Of a stretch of DNA of 64,000 bases, positions 13,210 to 25,469 are shown piece after piece. The stretch is taken from NCBI RefSeq assembly GCF_958295425.1, contig NC_081153.1:3932888-3996887 (forward strand), read 5' to 3'. The notes beneath the pieces were generated by a model that worked only from the letters and a program-made list of their open reading frames with translations, ran no database searches and had not been told where the DNA came from. Position numbers and translations under genes: made by a program. Numbering within the stretch: position 1 is the first letter of the stretch; each line of letters starts with the position of its first letter. Origin of the DNA: Solea solea (taxonomy: Eukaryota; Chordata; Actinopteri; Pleuronectiformes; Soleidae).

Positions 13210-14390
13210 ATGGCTTCAGGGACAGTACATCCGACCTCCACCTAGCTGAACATAAATGAGTAAAGAGAAAATACAACACAGAACAATCCCCTTTATTAAC
13301 CCCCCTCAGGAGCACACGGGCTCTTACAATCAGGGCCGGCATTGTTCACGCCGCTCAGCGTGTTGAGCATGTCGCTGACGCGCCTCCCAGTCTGCTCTAA
13401 TGGCGTGGGTCATCAAGCACTGTTCACTATGGAGAAAAGAGAAACACGTATTGATTTGAAAATGTCTTGTTCTGTTATTTTCAAAAGCTTTCATCTGTAT
13501 TTTTTCCCCCTCGTCTTGATGTAGAGCCTCAGGTCACGGTTGGGGATTTTATAGAATGTTCTCTGATCTTTTTTTTTTTTTTTTCACCTGAGTGTATACG
13601 AGGGCATATGTATGTATGTGTGTGTGTGTGTGTGCGCGCGCTCATGTATGTATCAAATCTTGTCAGCTGCAGAATAACATACGAGGAGGCAGGAGAGTCA
13701 TATATCTGACAAAGTGCAGCCAATAAAGTATAATTCATGACTGTTACAGTGCCCATGGATAGTAGTCATTACTCTTGTGCTGGTGTGCGTGTAGTATATC
13801 ACGCCTCAAAACAACAGCCCTCATCACTATATTGATTGCCTGACACCTTCTCAAACATGTTTTTCTTTTCCTTTTTTTCTGAAGAGAGCAAGTGGAAGAT
13901 GGAGAGAAGAGGGAAATCGGGGGGGAAAGAGCGTGACGTTGACGTGAGGAGAGGTGGGAAAAAAAAACAACTGTCTGTCACAATACAGTACTATTGCCAC
14001 CAGCACACACACACTGTGTCACTCTCTGTGGGCTTTCTCTGCTCGGACAGTGTTTGTTTGCACACAGTGCACAGCACTGTTCTCCTGGAAGTCACCAGGA
14101 ATTTTAGCACGTGGGCCACAGTTGTCTCTCTGTGGACATGTTGGTTCTCATGTGATCTTGTACTCTGTGTACTTGTACCTCCTTCTCACACGCTCTGACA
14201 GACGGTGGCGGCAAAGAGTGATAACGTCTTTAAGTCTCACCGGTCAGCCACGTCAGTGTTTGTCAATCCATGAAGCTATAAAGAAACCATTCTACACTTT
14301 AAAGGTTTTAAATGATATAACAGGTTGTTGAGAACAAACCAGGACACAAATATACACTGTTCTTCCACAGTGTCATGTCATTCATTCTAA
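13210..14390. other. no gene seen
   Basis: Contains a T-run (13569-13584), a TG tract (13616-13634) and an A/G-rich stretch (13880-13970). The 120- and 125-codon ORFs at 13836-14331 overlap in different frames and look random. Confidence 0.5.
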
Positions 14391-14394
14391 AAAA

Positions 14395-14660
14395 TATGCT
14401 AAATTAACTGGACTCTTACTTATTTTATCGAAATGGCAACACAGCTTACTGCAATTTTCTAATTTTCCCAGGAGACGCAATATTTGGTCAAACCAACATG
14501 TGTGTCAAAATATCATTTTAGATGAATTATTGTTACACATCTTACTCACAAATATCACACATTAATCCTTTTAAATATGTTTTTTTAATGAAAATGAGAA
14601 TAATGACGTAAAAATGACGATTCCCTCTGCAATCACACATTTCCTGTCAAAATAATCGCA
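14395..14660. mobile_element. teleost repeat with 'acagcttactgcaatttt' core
   Basis: It shares caacacagcttactgcaatt, aggagacgcaatatttg and ttattgttacacatcttact-type blocks with 38740-38930. It is non-coding and the ends are worn. Confidence 0.55.
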
Positions 14661-14986
14661 GTTAGTTATTTATTTACTCAGAAATCGTTCAGTCTTAACT
14701 CTTACACAGAATGAGACCGACCAACTGCACAAGTATTGTTTTCTTGACCTGTTTAAAGTTGGCTGGAGTTAAAAACACAGATTGCCTGTTCAGTTTCTAG
14801 CTCATATGAGTCCCAGATGTCAGTTAGATAGATATGTGTTTTTCTGACAATCAAAAAAATCATTCTCATGAGCTGATTTCTATCTTTAGCAACAAAAGGC
14901 ATTGGAAGCTGTTCTTATTCATTACCAGTGTCATATTTCTAATCATATTTCCTAAATGAAAGCACACACAGCCTTGATAACTCCTG

Positions 14987-15480
14987 TTGTTGATGTTATA
15001 TTTGCATATTTCCAGGCAGTTTCAGGTATTATCTTGCGAGACTCATTCCAAGCGTATCGCTTTTGATCAACACTGTGTTTTGATTCTCATTTTGATCGCG
15101 CTGTCCTCCTTCATTTTTATCATCCTCCCTCATGGACTTGTTCATGGACTTGAAGTTTTATGCGGCGGCTGATATATGGCCGTATTAAAGATGGGTGCTT
15201 TCCGTTTGATGAGCATGGTTTAATCTAAATCAAGATATGGCTCCCTGGAGGCCGGTGCTGTAATCATGTCAAACTGGTGATACCCTTCACTGTCACTCTC
15301 CTTACATCTTGCTTGATTGTCATCTGCATAGCAATTATTGAGCAGATTTAGACGTTATCCGGCTCTTAGGTAATCAGGAGGAGAATGGGATTAGATGTAA
15401 CATTATATGGTTGTGTTGTTAATCTCAATGAGCTCATCTGGCCGCGTGATGTACAGTACAGTACAGTGTGACATCTGTTT
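14987..15480. promoter_or_regulatory. repeat-poor block, candidate conserved enhancer
   Basis: Nearly 500 bp with no simple repeat and many TAATC/ATTA, GATTAA and TGATCAA-like cores (for example tagcaattattgagcagatt at about 15330). Composition resembles developmental enhancers in gene deserts. Not demonstrated. Confidence 0.3.
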
Positions 15481-15610
15481 TGTTTTTTGTGTGGTTCAAG
15501 GTCAAACTGTGGCTCCACGAGTGTAGGAAACAGTTTTGAATTCTAAAACAACAGCATGGTTTCAGGGAAGATGATTACTCACACAATCAGTGGGGTTTTA
15601 AAGTTAGAGG

Positions 15611-15645
<35 letters not shown>

Positions 15646-15689
15646 TTTGGAGATATTATAAAGCCTCTTTATATTACTTAATCAAGCAG

Positions 15690-16180
15690 TCATGTTAATT
15701 GTGTAATAGGCTTGTATATTTCCATGCTGTCTCATCTCATTTGCATATTAACGCCTGTGTTAATGAGGAAGGCTAGATTAAAGAGGGGGAGGGGGGGCAG
15801 TGCAAATGGCTCCGCCCTCAATGTCCCTGATTTATTTATACTCTGCACAAATCCATACCCTCCTGTCTGTAATGAAGAGTGGAATTGTATTAAATGTCAC
15901 AGGAAAACCGGAGTAGCTTTCTTTGTGTTTGTCAGCGCTGATGTAAAGTCCTGCTGCGATAACATTTTAATACGGCAATGAGCGAATTCTGGGAAATGAG
16001 ACGTGGACGGATAGAAGACGCCTTTATCCGGGACGTTTTCTTGCTGGTAGTGGCGAGACTGTTCTCTCCGGGGCCGCAGCATCGACACAGAATAATGAAA
16101 ATAAGTGTGTCTATTAGACCAGTTAATCTTATTTGGCCTGTGACATGGGTCTATGTTTTCATCCCGCACTGAAGCTCCCT
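15690..16180. promoter_or_regulatory. second repeat-poor block beside the previous one
   Basis: Between the CA tract at 15612-15642 and the one at 16227-16258 lies sequence with ctcatttgcatattaacg (octamer-like ATTTGCAT at about 15738), agaccagttaatcttatttg and similar AT-cores. Candidate regulatory DNA, inferred only. Confidence 0.3.
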
Positions 16181-16189
16181 TGTTCTGTG

Positions 16190-17570
16190 CTCTTTTTTCT
16201 TTTTTTTTTTGCGTATACTGTAGCTGGTCACACACACACACACACACACACAGACACACATTCGCACAAAAGGAACACACGCACAATCCCGGCCTTCATG
16301 CAGACACAGTGATTTAGCAGTCCCACACAGACGGTGGCTTCACTCCTCTGTTCTCTTGCCTCTCCACTCCTCCCCTCTGCTCCTCATCCTTTTCACAAAA
16401 CAACACTGGGCTCTTCTGAGCCCCGGGGAGAAAGAGCAAAATTTACACGAGGAACACAGGGGGATCAGTGGTTCTGTTGTGTGCTGCTGAACAGCACCCC
16501 TTTGACTGGGAGCCAGAGGTCAGGGCACGGCTCCCTGTGCGCCCGCTGGGCTCTTTGCTGCCTGTGTGTGTCTGTGCGTAAGTGTTTATGCATGGGTTTT
16601 GTGCGTTGGCATTTGCATGCGTGCACGCCTCAGGGTGCTTGACACCCTGCCTGCTAATGTTACGGGAGGAAAAAGTTACAAACTGTTTTTGTGGCAAACG
16701 AGAGTCACATGACAGCACAGCGTGTGTGAAAACCTTTTTATGCGCTGTATAAACTCTCGTCTTTGGCTTGTGCTGGTGTGATGATGAGCTCACATGGCTC
16801 GGGGGGCTCAACACTCAACACTTAAGTTGTTTGACGAGTGACATTTGGATTATCGTCGCGACACAGTTTCACTTTGTTCCAAAAGCTTTCCAAGTAACTT
16901 ATCGTCTTTGACAGCAGTAAAGAGAGGCAGCACTCACAGACCCGTGGTTTTCAGTATTTGTGGTCTTTTTTGCAGCCTTGAGTTGTTGAGTATGTAATGA
17001 TGAGCATATTTACTCTCTACGTTCTTCTTCATTGGTGTTTTTACAGCATTTGGCAACTGTAATGTTGCATTGTTGCCTTTTTTTGGCCGTGTTCGGACCT
17101 GTTATTAACATCCAATGTGCATGTGGATGGATTTAAGTACAACTCTTTACATCTGCCATTAAAATGCAACCTGAAGATCACAATGCACCTGCCCCTTTAT
17201 TGAAATCCACTATCTTCCTCTTCCTAAAGTAATATTCAATATTTAACCCTTAGTGTTCACGTGGCACAGATCTGTTGGTAATTTGCAGTGGGAATAATAC
17301 ACAACTCCTTATATGGACATCCTGAAGATGTGTGTGTGTGTGTGTGTGTATAGGTCACATATTCAGGCTTTAAAAAACTTGGTTTTCTTGTCTTCTCATG
17401 TGTTGTTGAGTCAAAGTTATGATTGATATTATATCGCATTTTTTAGTAGTGATATAAAGTAGCAGTCACAAAATTAGAACGTTTTTTTTCATTTTCTTTT
17501 TGTCCTAAAAAGGAGCCACGTGAACTCTGAACTATTACGTGGTTCCAAATTTCACAAGTTCAATCCGATT
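16190..17570. other. no gene seen
   Basis: (CA)n at 16227-16258 and a TG tract at 17330-17349. The 102- and 123-codon ORFs at 16334-16814 lie opposite each other and have no domain. Confidence 0.5.
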
Positions 17571-17583
17571 TTAAACATTTGAG

Positions 17584-17890
17584 GGTAACACTCTATATTA
17601 AGGTCCACATATTCACCATTAACTAGGTGCTTACTGCACATGTTTCCTGCAATTTACTCCTAATTATTACTTATTGACTGTAAATCAATGCGTTGATGTT
17701 TCTGAATGATGGTGTGAATTAATATCAGGAAAAATCTTAATTCATGTCGTAATAGAGGTAGAATAAGATTATGTAGAACAAGGTGTTAACACATGCTTAA
17801 TAATTATTGATAAAGGGCTAGTATGCTACATATATGCATGTTAGTAAGCACCTAGTGGTCAATATGTGTACCTGAATATAAAGTGTGACC
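17584..17890. mobile_element. 307-bp MITE with about 50-bp inverted ends
   Basis: The left end GGTAACACTCTATATTAAGG pairs imperfectly with the right end GAATATAAAGTGTGACC, and the pairing continues inward to aggtgcttact / agtaagcacct. The flanks catttgag and actttgag may be a worn 8-bp target duplication. It is non-coding. Confidence 0.75.
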
Positions 17891-17899
17891 ACTTTGAGT

Positions 17900-19131
17900 A
17901 CTCTTTTCTTAGGTGTGTTTATATAGTTGGAGAAAATTGTTCTTTTTTTCATCAGATTTGAAAAGGATATAAGGAAATCTATATTTCATATTCTTATAGC
18001 CTCTGTATGTTTAAACATAGTAGTGGGAAAAAAACAGCCAAAATGCTCTGTGTTCTTAGATATAAATATATATATACACACATATATGAAATGTACAATT
18101 TAATCCATAACATATGCTGTATATTAAAGTGGAAATATTTAATATTTATAAATATATAGACGATGAAGACCCAAAGACAGACAGGTAAGCACAGACTCAG
18201 CACAAAGGGTGACAGAGCTTGGTAAGTGACTTGAGGGGAGATTGGCTCATGTAAATACCAGTGAGCAGATGAAGGAAATGAGGAACAGGTGTGTAGGGAG
18301 GTAAAAAGGTCCAGTGATTGGAATTGGAAAACAGGACAGCAGGTGGATCTAGAAAACAGGAAGAAAGCTCGGGGACATGTGTTGGACAGGTGGAGTGTGA
18401 TGAGAGTCCAATAAACAATTCCATGGTGTAATGTACAACACTGTGTGTGAAGGATGTGAGGTTGTAGGGTATTTGTGTACATGAGTCAAGTAAATGTGCT
18501 TTACTGAGGCTGTCACATTTGTATTTACTAAAACACAATAGCCTGTACATTAGCACCGGTTCTGTAGGAAATCGGATCTAGGAAATAAACAGATGCATCA
18601 GTGTCCACATGAGAGAGTAGGATAAACAATGGAGGTTGTGTTTAGGATGGAAAATAAAGTGTGTTCCCTGTATGTTAGACATGATTAAGGCTTTGGAACT
18701 CACATTCCAACAACGACTTGGACATAAAATGTGAACCAGACTTGAGGCGAGGGCCTACATGTGGCATTCTGTTGTTTCCCTACATATATTTGATGTGAGT
18801 TTTCAAATCCAATCACAGAGAATAATCCCAATGTGTATCCAAATACACGTCCTTCCATAAACACAGATGTTGACGTAAGGTGTGCCATTTCTTTTCACAC
18901 TAGTGAACACTGGAGTGCGGGGTGGAAACCAAACCAAAGCAGAGAGGACGTAAAGCGGAGGGGACAACCTCCATAACGGCTGAGTGGATGAACAGATGGA
19001 TGGAGCCAAGGAGGTGCAGGGAGGACAGGGACGTGTTTCCTCTCCAGTCGGTTCTTCCAAAAGTGAGTAATGGGTGCTAGCTGCCTTTTAATGTCCCCCC
19101 ATCATCGCTGCAGTCAACACCTGCACTTGAG

Positions 19132-19168
<37 letters not shown>

Positions 19169-20060
19169 AACCTAAAAGCACTTTCCTGACACAAGGTAGC
19201 AAGTGTTAAAGGCAAGAGCCCGCAGGGTCACAAGTCATCAGCTGAGGGGAGCGGAATCATGTCAGAATGCACTTATCCTATTCTGTGCCCTCGCTTCACA
19301 TATCTCAAACAGATGTGCACCCCATTCCCCCGACCCCCACCCCACCCTCCAGTTGTATTACTGTGGATGCCTCTTCAAAATAGTTATTCAGGAAATTCTC
19401 CATGATATATGCCCAGTGGCAAGGTGAGAGTCCCTGTCCCTGCTCAGTTCAGTCCCCCCTCCACCGCCCGGGCTGCCTGAGTGCTAACAGCAGAGTAGTG
19501 ATGGATGACGCAAGGCTCATTAGGATAAGACAACAAAATCAATAGACCATGCGTGGGGGTGTCAGTGCCTCTGACACGCCTGTAAAAACCACACTGATAG
19601 TCTATTTGCTGGCAGTGAAGTGGATCTGAGTTTCAGTGTGTGTGTGTGTGTGTGGACGGGGAGTGGTTATGGCATGAGTGATTGATGTTGATGGATATGG
19701 ATAATGGATAAATTCAAATATAAGTGCTCTCAATAGGTGGTGGTTTGTGTGTGTGTGTGTCTGTGTGTGTCTGTGTTTGTGAGCGCGCGATGAGACGGAA
19801 GAACGTGTCGCAGTCACAGAGTACAAAATAAAACAAGCGTCAAAGACCTGCACCACAGATAACATCCTCCATCCTAGATACATACACACATATATATATA
19901 TATACACATATATATTTATAAAATCCATGATATTAGGTAGATAAGGTGCCATAAACAGCCCCACTGTCTCAGATCTACATCAGTTCTTATCTTTTACAGA
20001 AACTGTGCACGCTTCGACACACATTACTGTACCACACACTGCAAAAAAAAGGTCCACTGA
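17900..20060. other. no gene seen
   Basis: AT-rich with small TATA tracts (18060-18090, 19895-19920), a (CA)n at about 19138-19166 and TG tracts at 19637-19654 and 19746-19777. The 162-codon minus ORF at 17994-18482 is Leu/Ser/Cys-rich without domain or conserved start and is not accepted. Confidence 0.5.
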
Positions 20061-20068
20061 CAATAAAG

Positions 20069-20590
20069 CAGGGGTGTCAACCTCAAATGACCTGGGGGCC
20101 AATGAGCATCTAGTCTGGTCGAGAGGGGAAAAGTAACTGTTGAGTAGCAGGTGGGCAATATGGCCTTAAAATGATAACGCAATAAAGATATTTATGATGA
20201 TATTTCATTGAATTAAAGTTCTTGTTGGAATGATGTATACTGAATAGTTTTAACATATTTATGACACAAAAATGAATCTATTAATATCAAAAACAGAGAA
20301 ATACATCTAATACTGAATAAATAATAATGCAGACAAGCTTATTATTTTTATATTATTACTGTATATGTCATTTAATGCAGAATGCAATACATTTAATAAT
20401 GTGACAATCACAACCAAATGTATATTATAGCTATAATATATTTAGTATCATATTCTGTCTATTCCATCACCTCACTGTTTAAAGAAGGAGGAGGTCATTA
20501 TAACAAGATATTAAGTGTTGGCCCGCATGTAATTGATTGAGGGGGCCACATGTGGCCCATGGGCTGCCAACTCTCAGTTTTTCACTCAAA
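20069..20590. mobile_element. hAT-like element, related to the one at 51.6 kb
   Basis: It starts CAGGGGTGTCAACCTCAAAT, continues with 'gggggccaatgagcatctag' and ends with 'ccacatgtggcccatgggct'. The body is AT-rich and non-coding. The right end is worn and no target duplication was found. A second start-like motif, aggtgtcaaactcagg, at about 20781 suggests another decayed copy. Confidence 0.65.
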
Positions 20591-20834
20591 CTTAGTTAAA
20601 TTGAAAGGTTTAATATACATTTGATGCCAATTTATATATACAATAAATGTACATATTATACTACAGACAACATTTCTAATACCAGATTTTAATTTGAAAT
20701 GTGAAGTGATTGAAGAAAATTATACTGAAAAACGTAAAAAAAAATGTGATTAAGGCATGAAGTTGACTCTTAAGATCGGAGGTGTCAAACTCAGGTACAG
20801 CAGTTTATTTTGACCAGATAATACATCATTTAGT

Positions 20835-21130
20835 AGGGATGGGAATCTGTATCGGTCCAAGACCAGTTAGTGGATCAGGTAAAAGGACAGGTTAAATCCG
20901 ATACAATCCAAAAATCCTATATATATATATGTATATATATAAAATGTAAATAAAAATCAGCAAAAGCATTTTAGCTGAGTCGTGTTGGGCTGTTTATTTC
21001 TTCTACTCCGGAGAACAATATTTGTCTTTGAAATGACTCGGCACAAAGGAAATAACGTACGTTCTTAAATGGTCTAAAATGACAGTATCGGACTAATATC
21101 GGAGTTTGTGATATCAGTATCGGACACAAA
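20835..21130. mobile_element. MITE with TATCGG ends
   Basis: It begins gggatgggaatctgtatcgg and ends atatcagtatcggacac, with gacagtatcggactaatatc near the right. It contains an AT dinucleotide run (20920-20940). It is non-coding. Confidence 0.45.
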
Positions 21131-21404
21131 AAACATCTTTACTCCTCACAAAGATGAAGTTCTTTGAAGGAAATGGTTGATAAAAACAATAAAATAGCTG
21201 CATCTTATAGCTCATCACCCTATTTTACAAATAAAGTTTGTATAGTACTGATCTAAGACAGACAACAGTCTTTCTTGGATTCCACATTTTTTGCAGTGGC
21301 GTTGCTGTGATCGTGGCCTCTTATCTTCAGGGGGTTGTAATTTATGGTTGTGCACACTGCCACTGAGATGTGTTAATGCTTATCTGTTGTTCTTGCAGTC
21401 ACAG

Positions 21405-21462
21405 TGCTGCTGCTGCTGCTGCTGCTGCTGCTCATGGACACACACACACACACACACACGCA
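21405..21462. repeat. (CTG)n plus (CA)n microsatellites
   Basis: (CTG)9 at about 21405-21432 followed within 10 bp by (CA)11. Confidence 0.9.
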
Positions 21463-21863
21463 CACATGCAGGGAGGTTGTGGGCTCAGATAGTTGTTGAC
21501 AGTTTGCTGTTTGTGGTCCCACATGTAGCAGATGTCTTCCTGTGTGAGGTTGTGCAGTTTTCTGTTGACGCAGAGCGATAATAATTTCCCCCTGCTGCAG
21601 ACTGTAGACAGTTACTCCACTTAATTCCAATGGAAAGAGGGACGGCTAATTTCCCCTCCACTGCGCCATTCCCATCTAAATTATGGACTTGAATGACTTC
21701 TTCAGTTGTAATGGAATTCCCAAGTAAAGTTCATTCAATGGATCTCCACTGCGCTCCTTAACAGTCCAGTAATTGAACTGAAATCAAATCTAATTGGATT
21801 GCTGAAGGAATGCCACTGAACACAGTGTCTTCTCCTAGGAATGGGATGTACAGAGCACGACGC

Positions 21864-21866
<3 letters not shown>

Positions 21867-21903
<37 letters not shown>
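21867..21903. repeat. (TG)n microsatellite
   Basis: About 18 clean TG units. Confidence 0.95.
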
Positions 21904-21906
<3 letters not shown>

Positions 21907-22171
21907 GGCTATGATGCGATGAATTAGATTAGACTAATCATTTCACTATGGGAGTTCGGAGGTGGTGGTTTGGCATGGAGATGGTTCTCAGCGTGCTGGT
22001 AACCTGGTAACATGCTGACAGTCAGCAGAAGCCTGAGCTCACTCCACTCTGTCATCACATCACACACACACACACACTGTGTACGAGACGCAGTGTTCAG
22101 CAGCTGAACGTTTAGACACTCGTGCACTGTGAAGAAAACTGGCCTGACTGTACTGGACTTCATTCTGCCCT

Positions 22172-22425
22172 CGACTCAACCTTACCTTCCTTTAACCTAC
22201 TCTACTCTACTCCATTTTACTCCACCCTACTCCGTCAGCTCTGCTGTACACTACTCCTTACTCTACTTTACTCTAATAACTTCAGCCTTTACTCACCTTG
22301 ACCTTTGACCTCTGCTCTCCTCGACTTGACCTTACTCTACCCTACTCTATTCAACTTGACCCAACTCTGGCCTTCTCTACTTGACTAAAGTAAACTCTAC
22401 TGTACTGTAACTCTACTCCACACAG
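22172..22425. repeat. degenerate CTACT pentamer satellite
   Basis: The tract is built from CTACT, CTACC, TTACT and CGACTTGAC variants of a 5-bp theme, for example aacctactctactctactcc. It is far more worn than the CA repeats nearby, so it is probably older. Confidence 0.7.
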
Positions 22426-22429
22426 TTCC

Positions 22430-24990
22430 CTCATTTATGCTTCACTGTGTTTGCCTGTGTTCTGTTCAGTGTCTGGCTCTGGGTTTTGATCACAGCCGTA
22501 ATGGCAAACAAATACCAGGTGCAATGATGCCATTATAACCCGAGTTGCCTATGATTTCACAGTTGTTGTGATTGTGTGTGTGTGTGTGTGTGTGTGGGAT
22601 GAATCCAGGGAAAATGCACTTGTGCATTTAATACACTGTATATCTGCGGCTTAGTCTCGTAAAAAAAAGAGAAGGTCAAAGAGTCAGCTGCAGAGTAGAA
22701 TAGTACCAAGTTTCTTGGACTCCTTATTTTCTGCTCGTAGAACTTTATAGCAAATCATAGTGCGATGGTAAATGTCAGATATAAACCCCATTACCTTTTC
22801 TGCTTCACTACATCAGTTTGTCAGATTACAGAGATCAGGTGCTCCTCTCGTCTCATTATTTAGAATGAATACGGTCCAATTTTAATCAGCGTCCAACCGG
22901 GGAAGTTGGGGGACATCCCAAGGGTCTGCATTGTACACGAAGTCTTGATTCCGCCTAAGGTTCTTCCCTAGATAGGACTAGTTCCAACTTTTTTTCATTA
23001 CAACTAGTCTTGGACCTCATTTTAGCTGTAGGGTCCAACAAGGCTCCAATTAGATGGACGACAGAATTAATGAAGTCTGTCTCTCTCTCTCTCTCTCTCA
23101 CACACACTCTTCATCTCCGTCTCTCCTCCTCGTCTTCCCGTGCTCTATTTATCCCATTGCTCAGGGGGACACTCGGTCTGGATTCAGTCAGTGTGGCGGC
23201 GTTTCTCCTCTTACTAAATTAAATATGTGTAATTGATGGTTTCATAAACAGAGATAACCTTGCCAGCAGCGATCTGGATCAGCCGCCGAGAAAGACCATG
23301 TGAATGTGTTTTGCATCAGTGAGGAGTCTGCAACTATACCTCCCCGAGTCCTCGGGTTCCTCGCTCCGAGAGAGGGAGATATTGACTTTTTCTCGCCTCT
23401 TTCAGGCATAACACATGACATAATGTCTCTCGCAGACAGATTCAGCTGAGAGCAGACAGCGACGTTCTTGGCTAAACTCTCACTTACAGGATGTTCTCTC
23501 TCTTTTCTCACACTGTGTCTGTCTCTTGCTCGCTGTGGTCTCTGTATATCTTGCATTTCACCGCGCTGTGAACCAGAGAGCGATGAAAGCAGGTTTGAAT
23601 TACACTCAGACTCGAGAGATAAAGGCCGTTCAACGTAAACATCAGGTACAGTAAATAACAGTGAAGAACGGGCGCCTGCAGCAGCAACAAGAAGAGAGGT
23701 GTCACTGTAGCACTGGTTTAAGGTCACTTCCAAACTTCTTTGCTGACCTAAATTGCACAAAAGATGTTTAATTTACATGGTGCAATGTGACTTTGCTAAA
23801 CACAGACCTGCGTTTATTCATTTTATGGCTTCTCGGGGGCAGCACATCGAGCTGAAAACCACAAAATTGACCTAAAAAGTTGCATATAAAACAAATCTAT
23901 TACTAAATAAAGCAAGTGCAATTTCCTCTTTTTAGTGGCTCGTGTGGCGCTGATGTGCAAATTGAGGCTCTGACACCTCGTGACCTTATTCTGTCTGCCA
24001 CACCTGAAACTAAGTTGCCTTCAGTTCGATTTACTCAGCGTCTGAAAGTGTCCACGTTGTGTTTGAGGCTATTATTTTCTCAGAAGTATCTAACACAGAA
24101 TGATCCAGATGATGTGCCGTGTTTGCTTCAACAACACAAACATGTTCCAGCACAAGGGCAATGAGACATCACCCTATGTGGCAGCAACATAATGAATGCA
24201 TAAAAAAGGCTTATACACATTTTTTTTTTTTTTTTTTTTCCTGCAGTCCTACTATCAATAACACAGACATATCCATTAGTGCGAGAGAGGCTAGTATGGG
24301 GTAAACTCTCCCTCTAGCATTTAAACAAACCTCCACTGGGACCCATTCTCCCAGACTCCCCAGGGGCGGGGACACACCAACGACGGACCGTACTGTATTG
24401 CTGGGATCTGTCTCCTTCACGCCTCCAGTGCTTCCAGCAGCACAGAGAGAGGGGGAGAGAGAGGGAGAGAGAGAGGGAGACAGAAGAGCAAAGACAGAAA
24501 CAACACACATCAGGGAGCACGCTCGTTTCCGCCGCCGCTGTTGTGTTTGTCTAGAATCGCTCAGCTGGGGTTGGTATATTCAAATTAATGAATGAGAGTG
24601 AGGAAAGTGAAAGATGAAAAATGTGCTTGGAGAGCCTCTGACTTTGAGTAATGCTGGTAATTGGAGGGAAACATATAGAAATGCAGTGGGCATGTATTAG
24701 CAAATGAATGTGCAGGGGGGGGGGGGGGGAAACCCCATCGTGGTGCGTGTCTCATTACTTATTGCATCTTTGTAGTCGGGACGGAGAAAGTTGCAGTGCA
24801 AACACAAAATTGTCCCCACAATCCGACGCTTTGGAATCGGGAAAGGAGCCAGCTGCTTATACCTCGCTGCTGAATTGTCAATTTATCAAGTGTGTTAAAG
24901 CTGCAGTGCAGCTGATATCTTCTGTTAGTGTGTTACGATCTTATAGCCTTGTCTGATTTATCTGCTGTCTGGCTTCAGCACTCTCCTGTG
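22430..24990. other. no gene accepted
   Basis: Contains TG (22574-22597), TC (23078-23098), a T20 run (24220-24239), an AG tract (24443-24481) and a G14 run (24715-24729). The minus ORF at 23242-23760 (172 codons) is the longest not caused by simple repeats, but has no recognisable domain and no splice or promoter support. Confidence 0.45.
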
Positions 24991-25017
24991 TGTTAAGGTG
25001 CTAATTAGAGTACAACG

Positions 25018-25272
25018 CAAACACACACACACACACACACAGACAGACACACACAGACAGACACACACAGACACACACACAGAGGAAGAGAAACAGAGAG
25101 AGAGAGAGAGAGACGATAGGCCCATGGGTGATATAGACTGTGTTTTATCACAAGAGAAAAGTGGGTGTTGCACCAAACAGAGCCTTAAATTACTGGTGAC
25201 ATCTGAAATAAAGCTCACCCACACACACACTCATGTAACCACACACATAGGGGTGCCTATAGAATACTGTAT

Positions 25273-25312
<40 letters not shown>

Positions 25313-25462
25313 CTCTCAGGGGCAAATCAAATGTCCCTGCATTGGTCAACAAACAATATTCATTTTTCTCTCTTATCATTTTTCCTTCAATTTTTGGAAA
25401 CCCCACTCCCATCCTCCATCTGTCTTTTCATCCAGCACTCAAAGACCCCCCCCCCCCCCCCC
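25018..25462. repeat. cluster of CA, CAGA and C-run repeats
   Basis: (CA)n with CAGACAGA interruptions at 25018-25082, an AG tract at 25094-25112, (CA)18 at 25275-25311 and about 17 C at 25446-25462. Confidence 0.9.
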
Positions 25463-25469
25463 AAACCTC

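Noticed and set aside
17994..18556. two overlapping minus ORFs of 162 and 119 codons
   Set aside because: They overlap in different frames, are Leu/Ser/Cys-rich and have no domain. Real coding would favour one frame.
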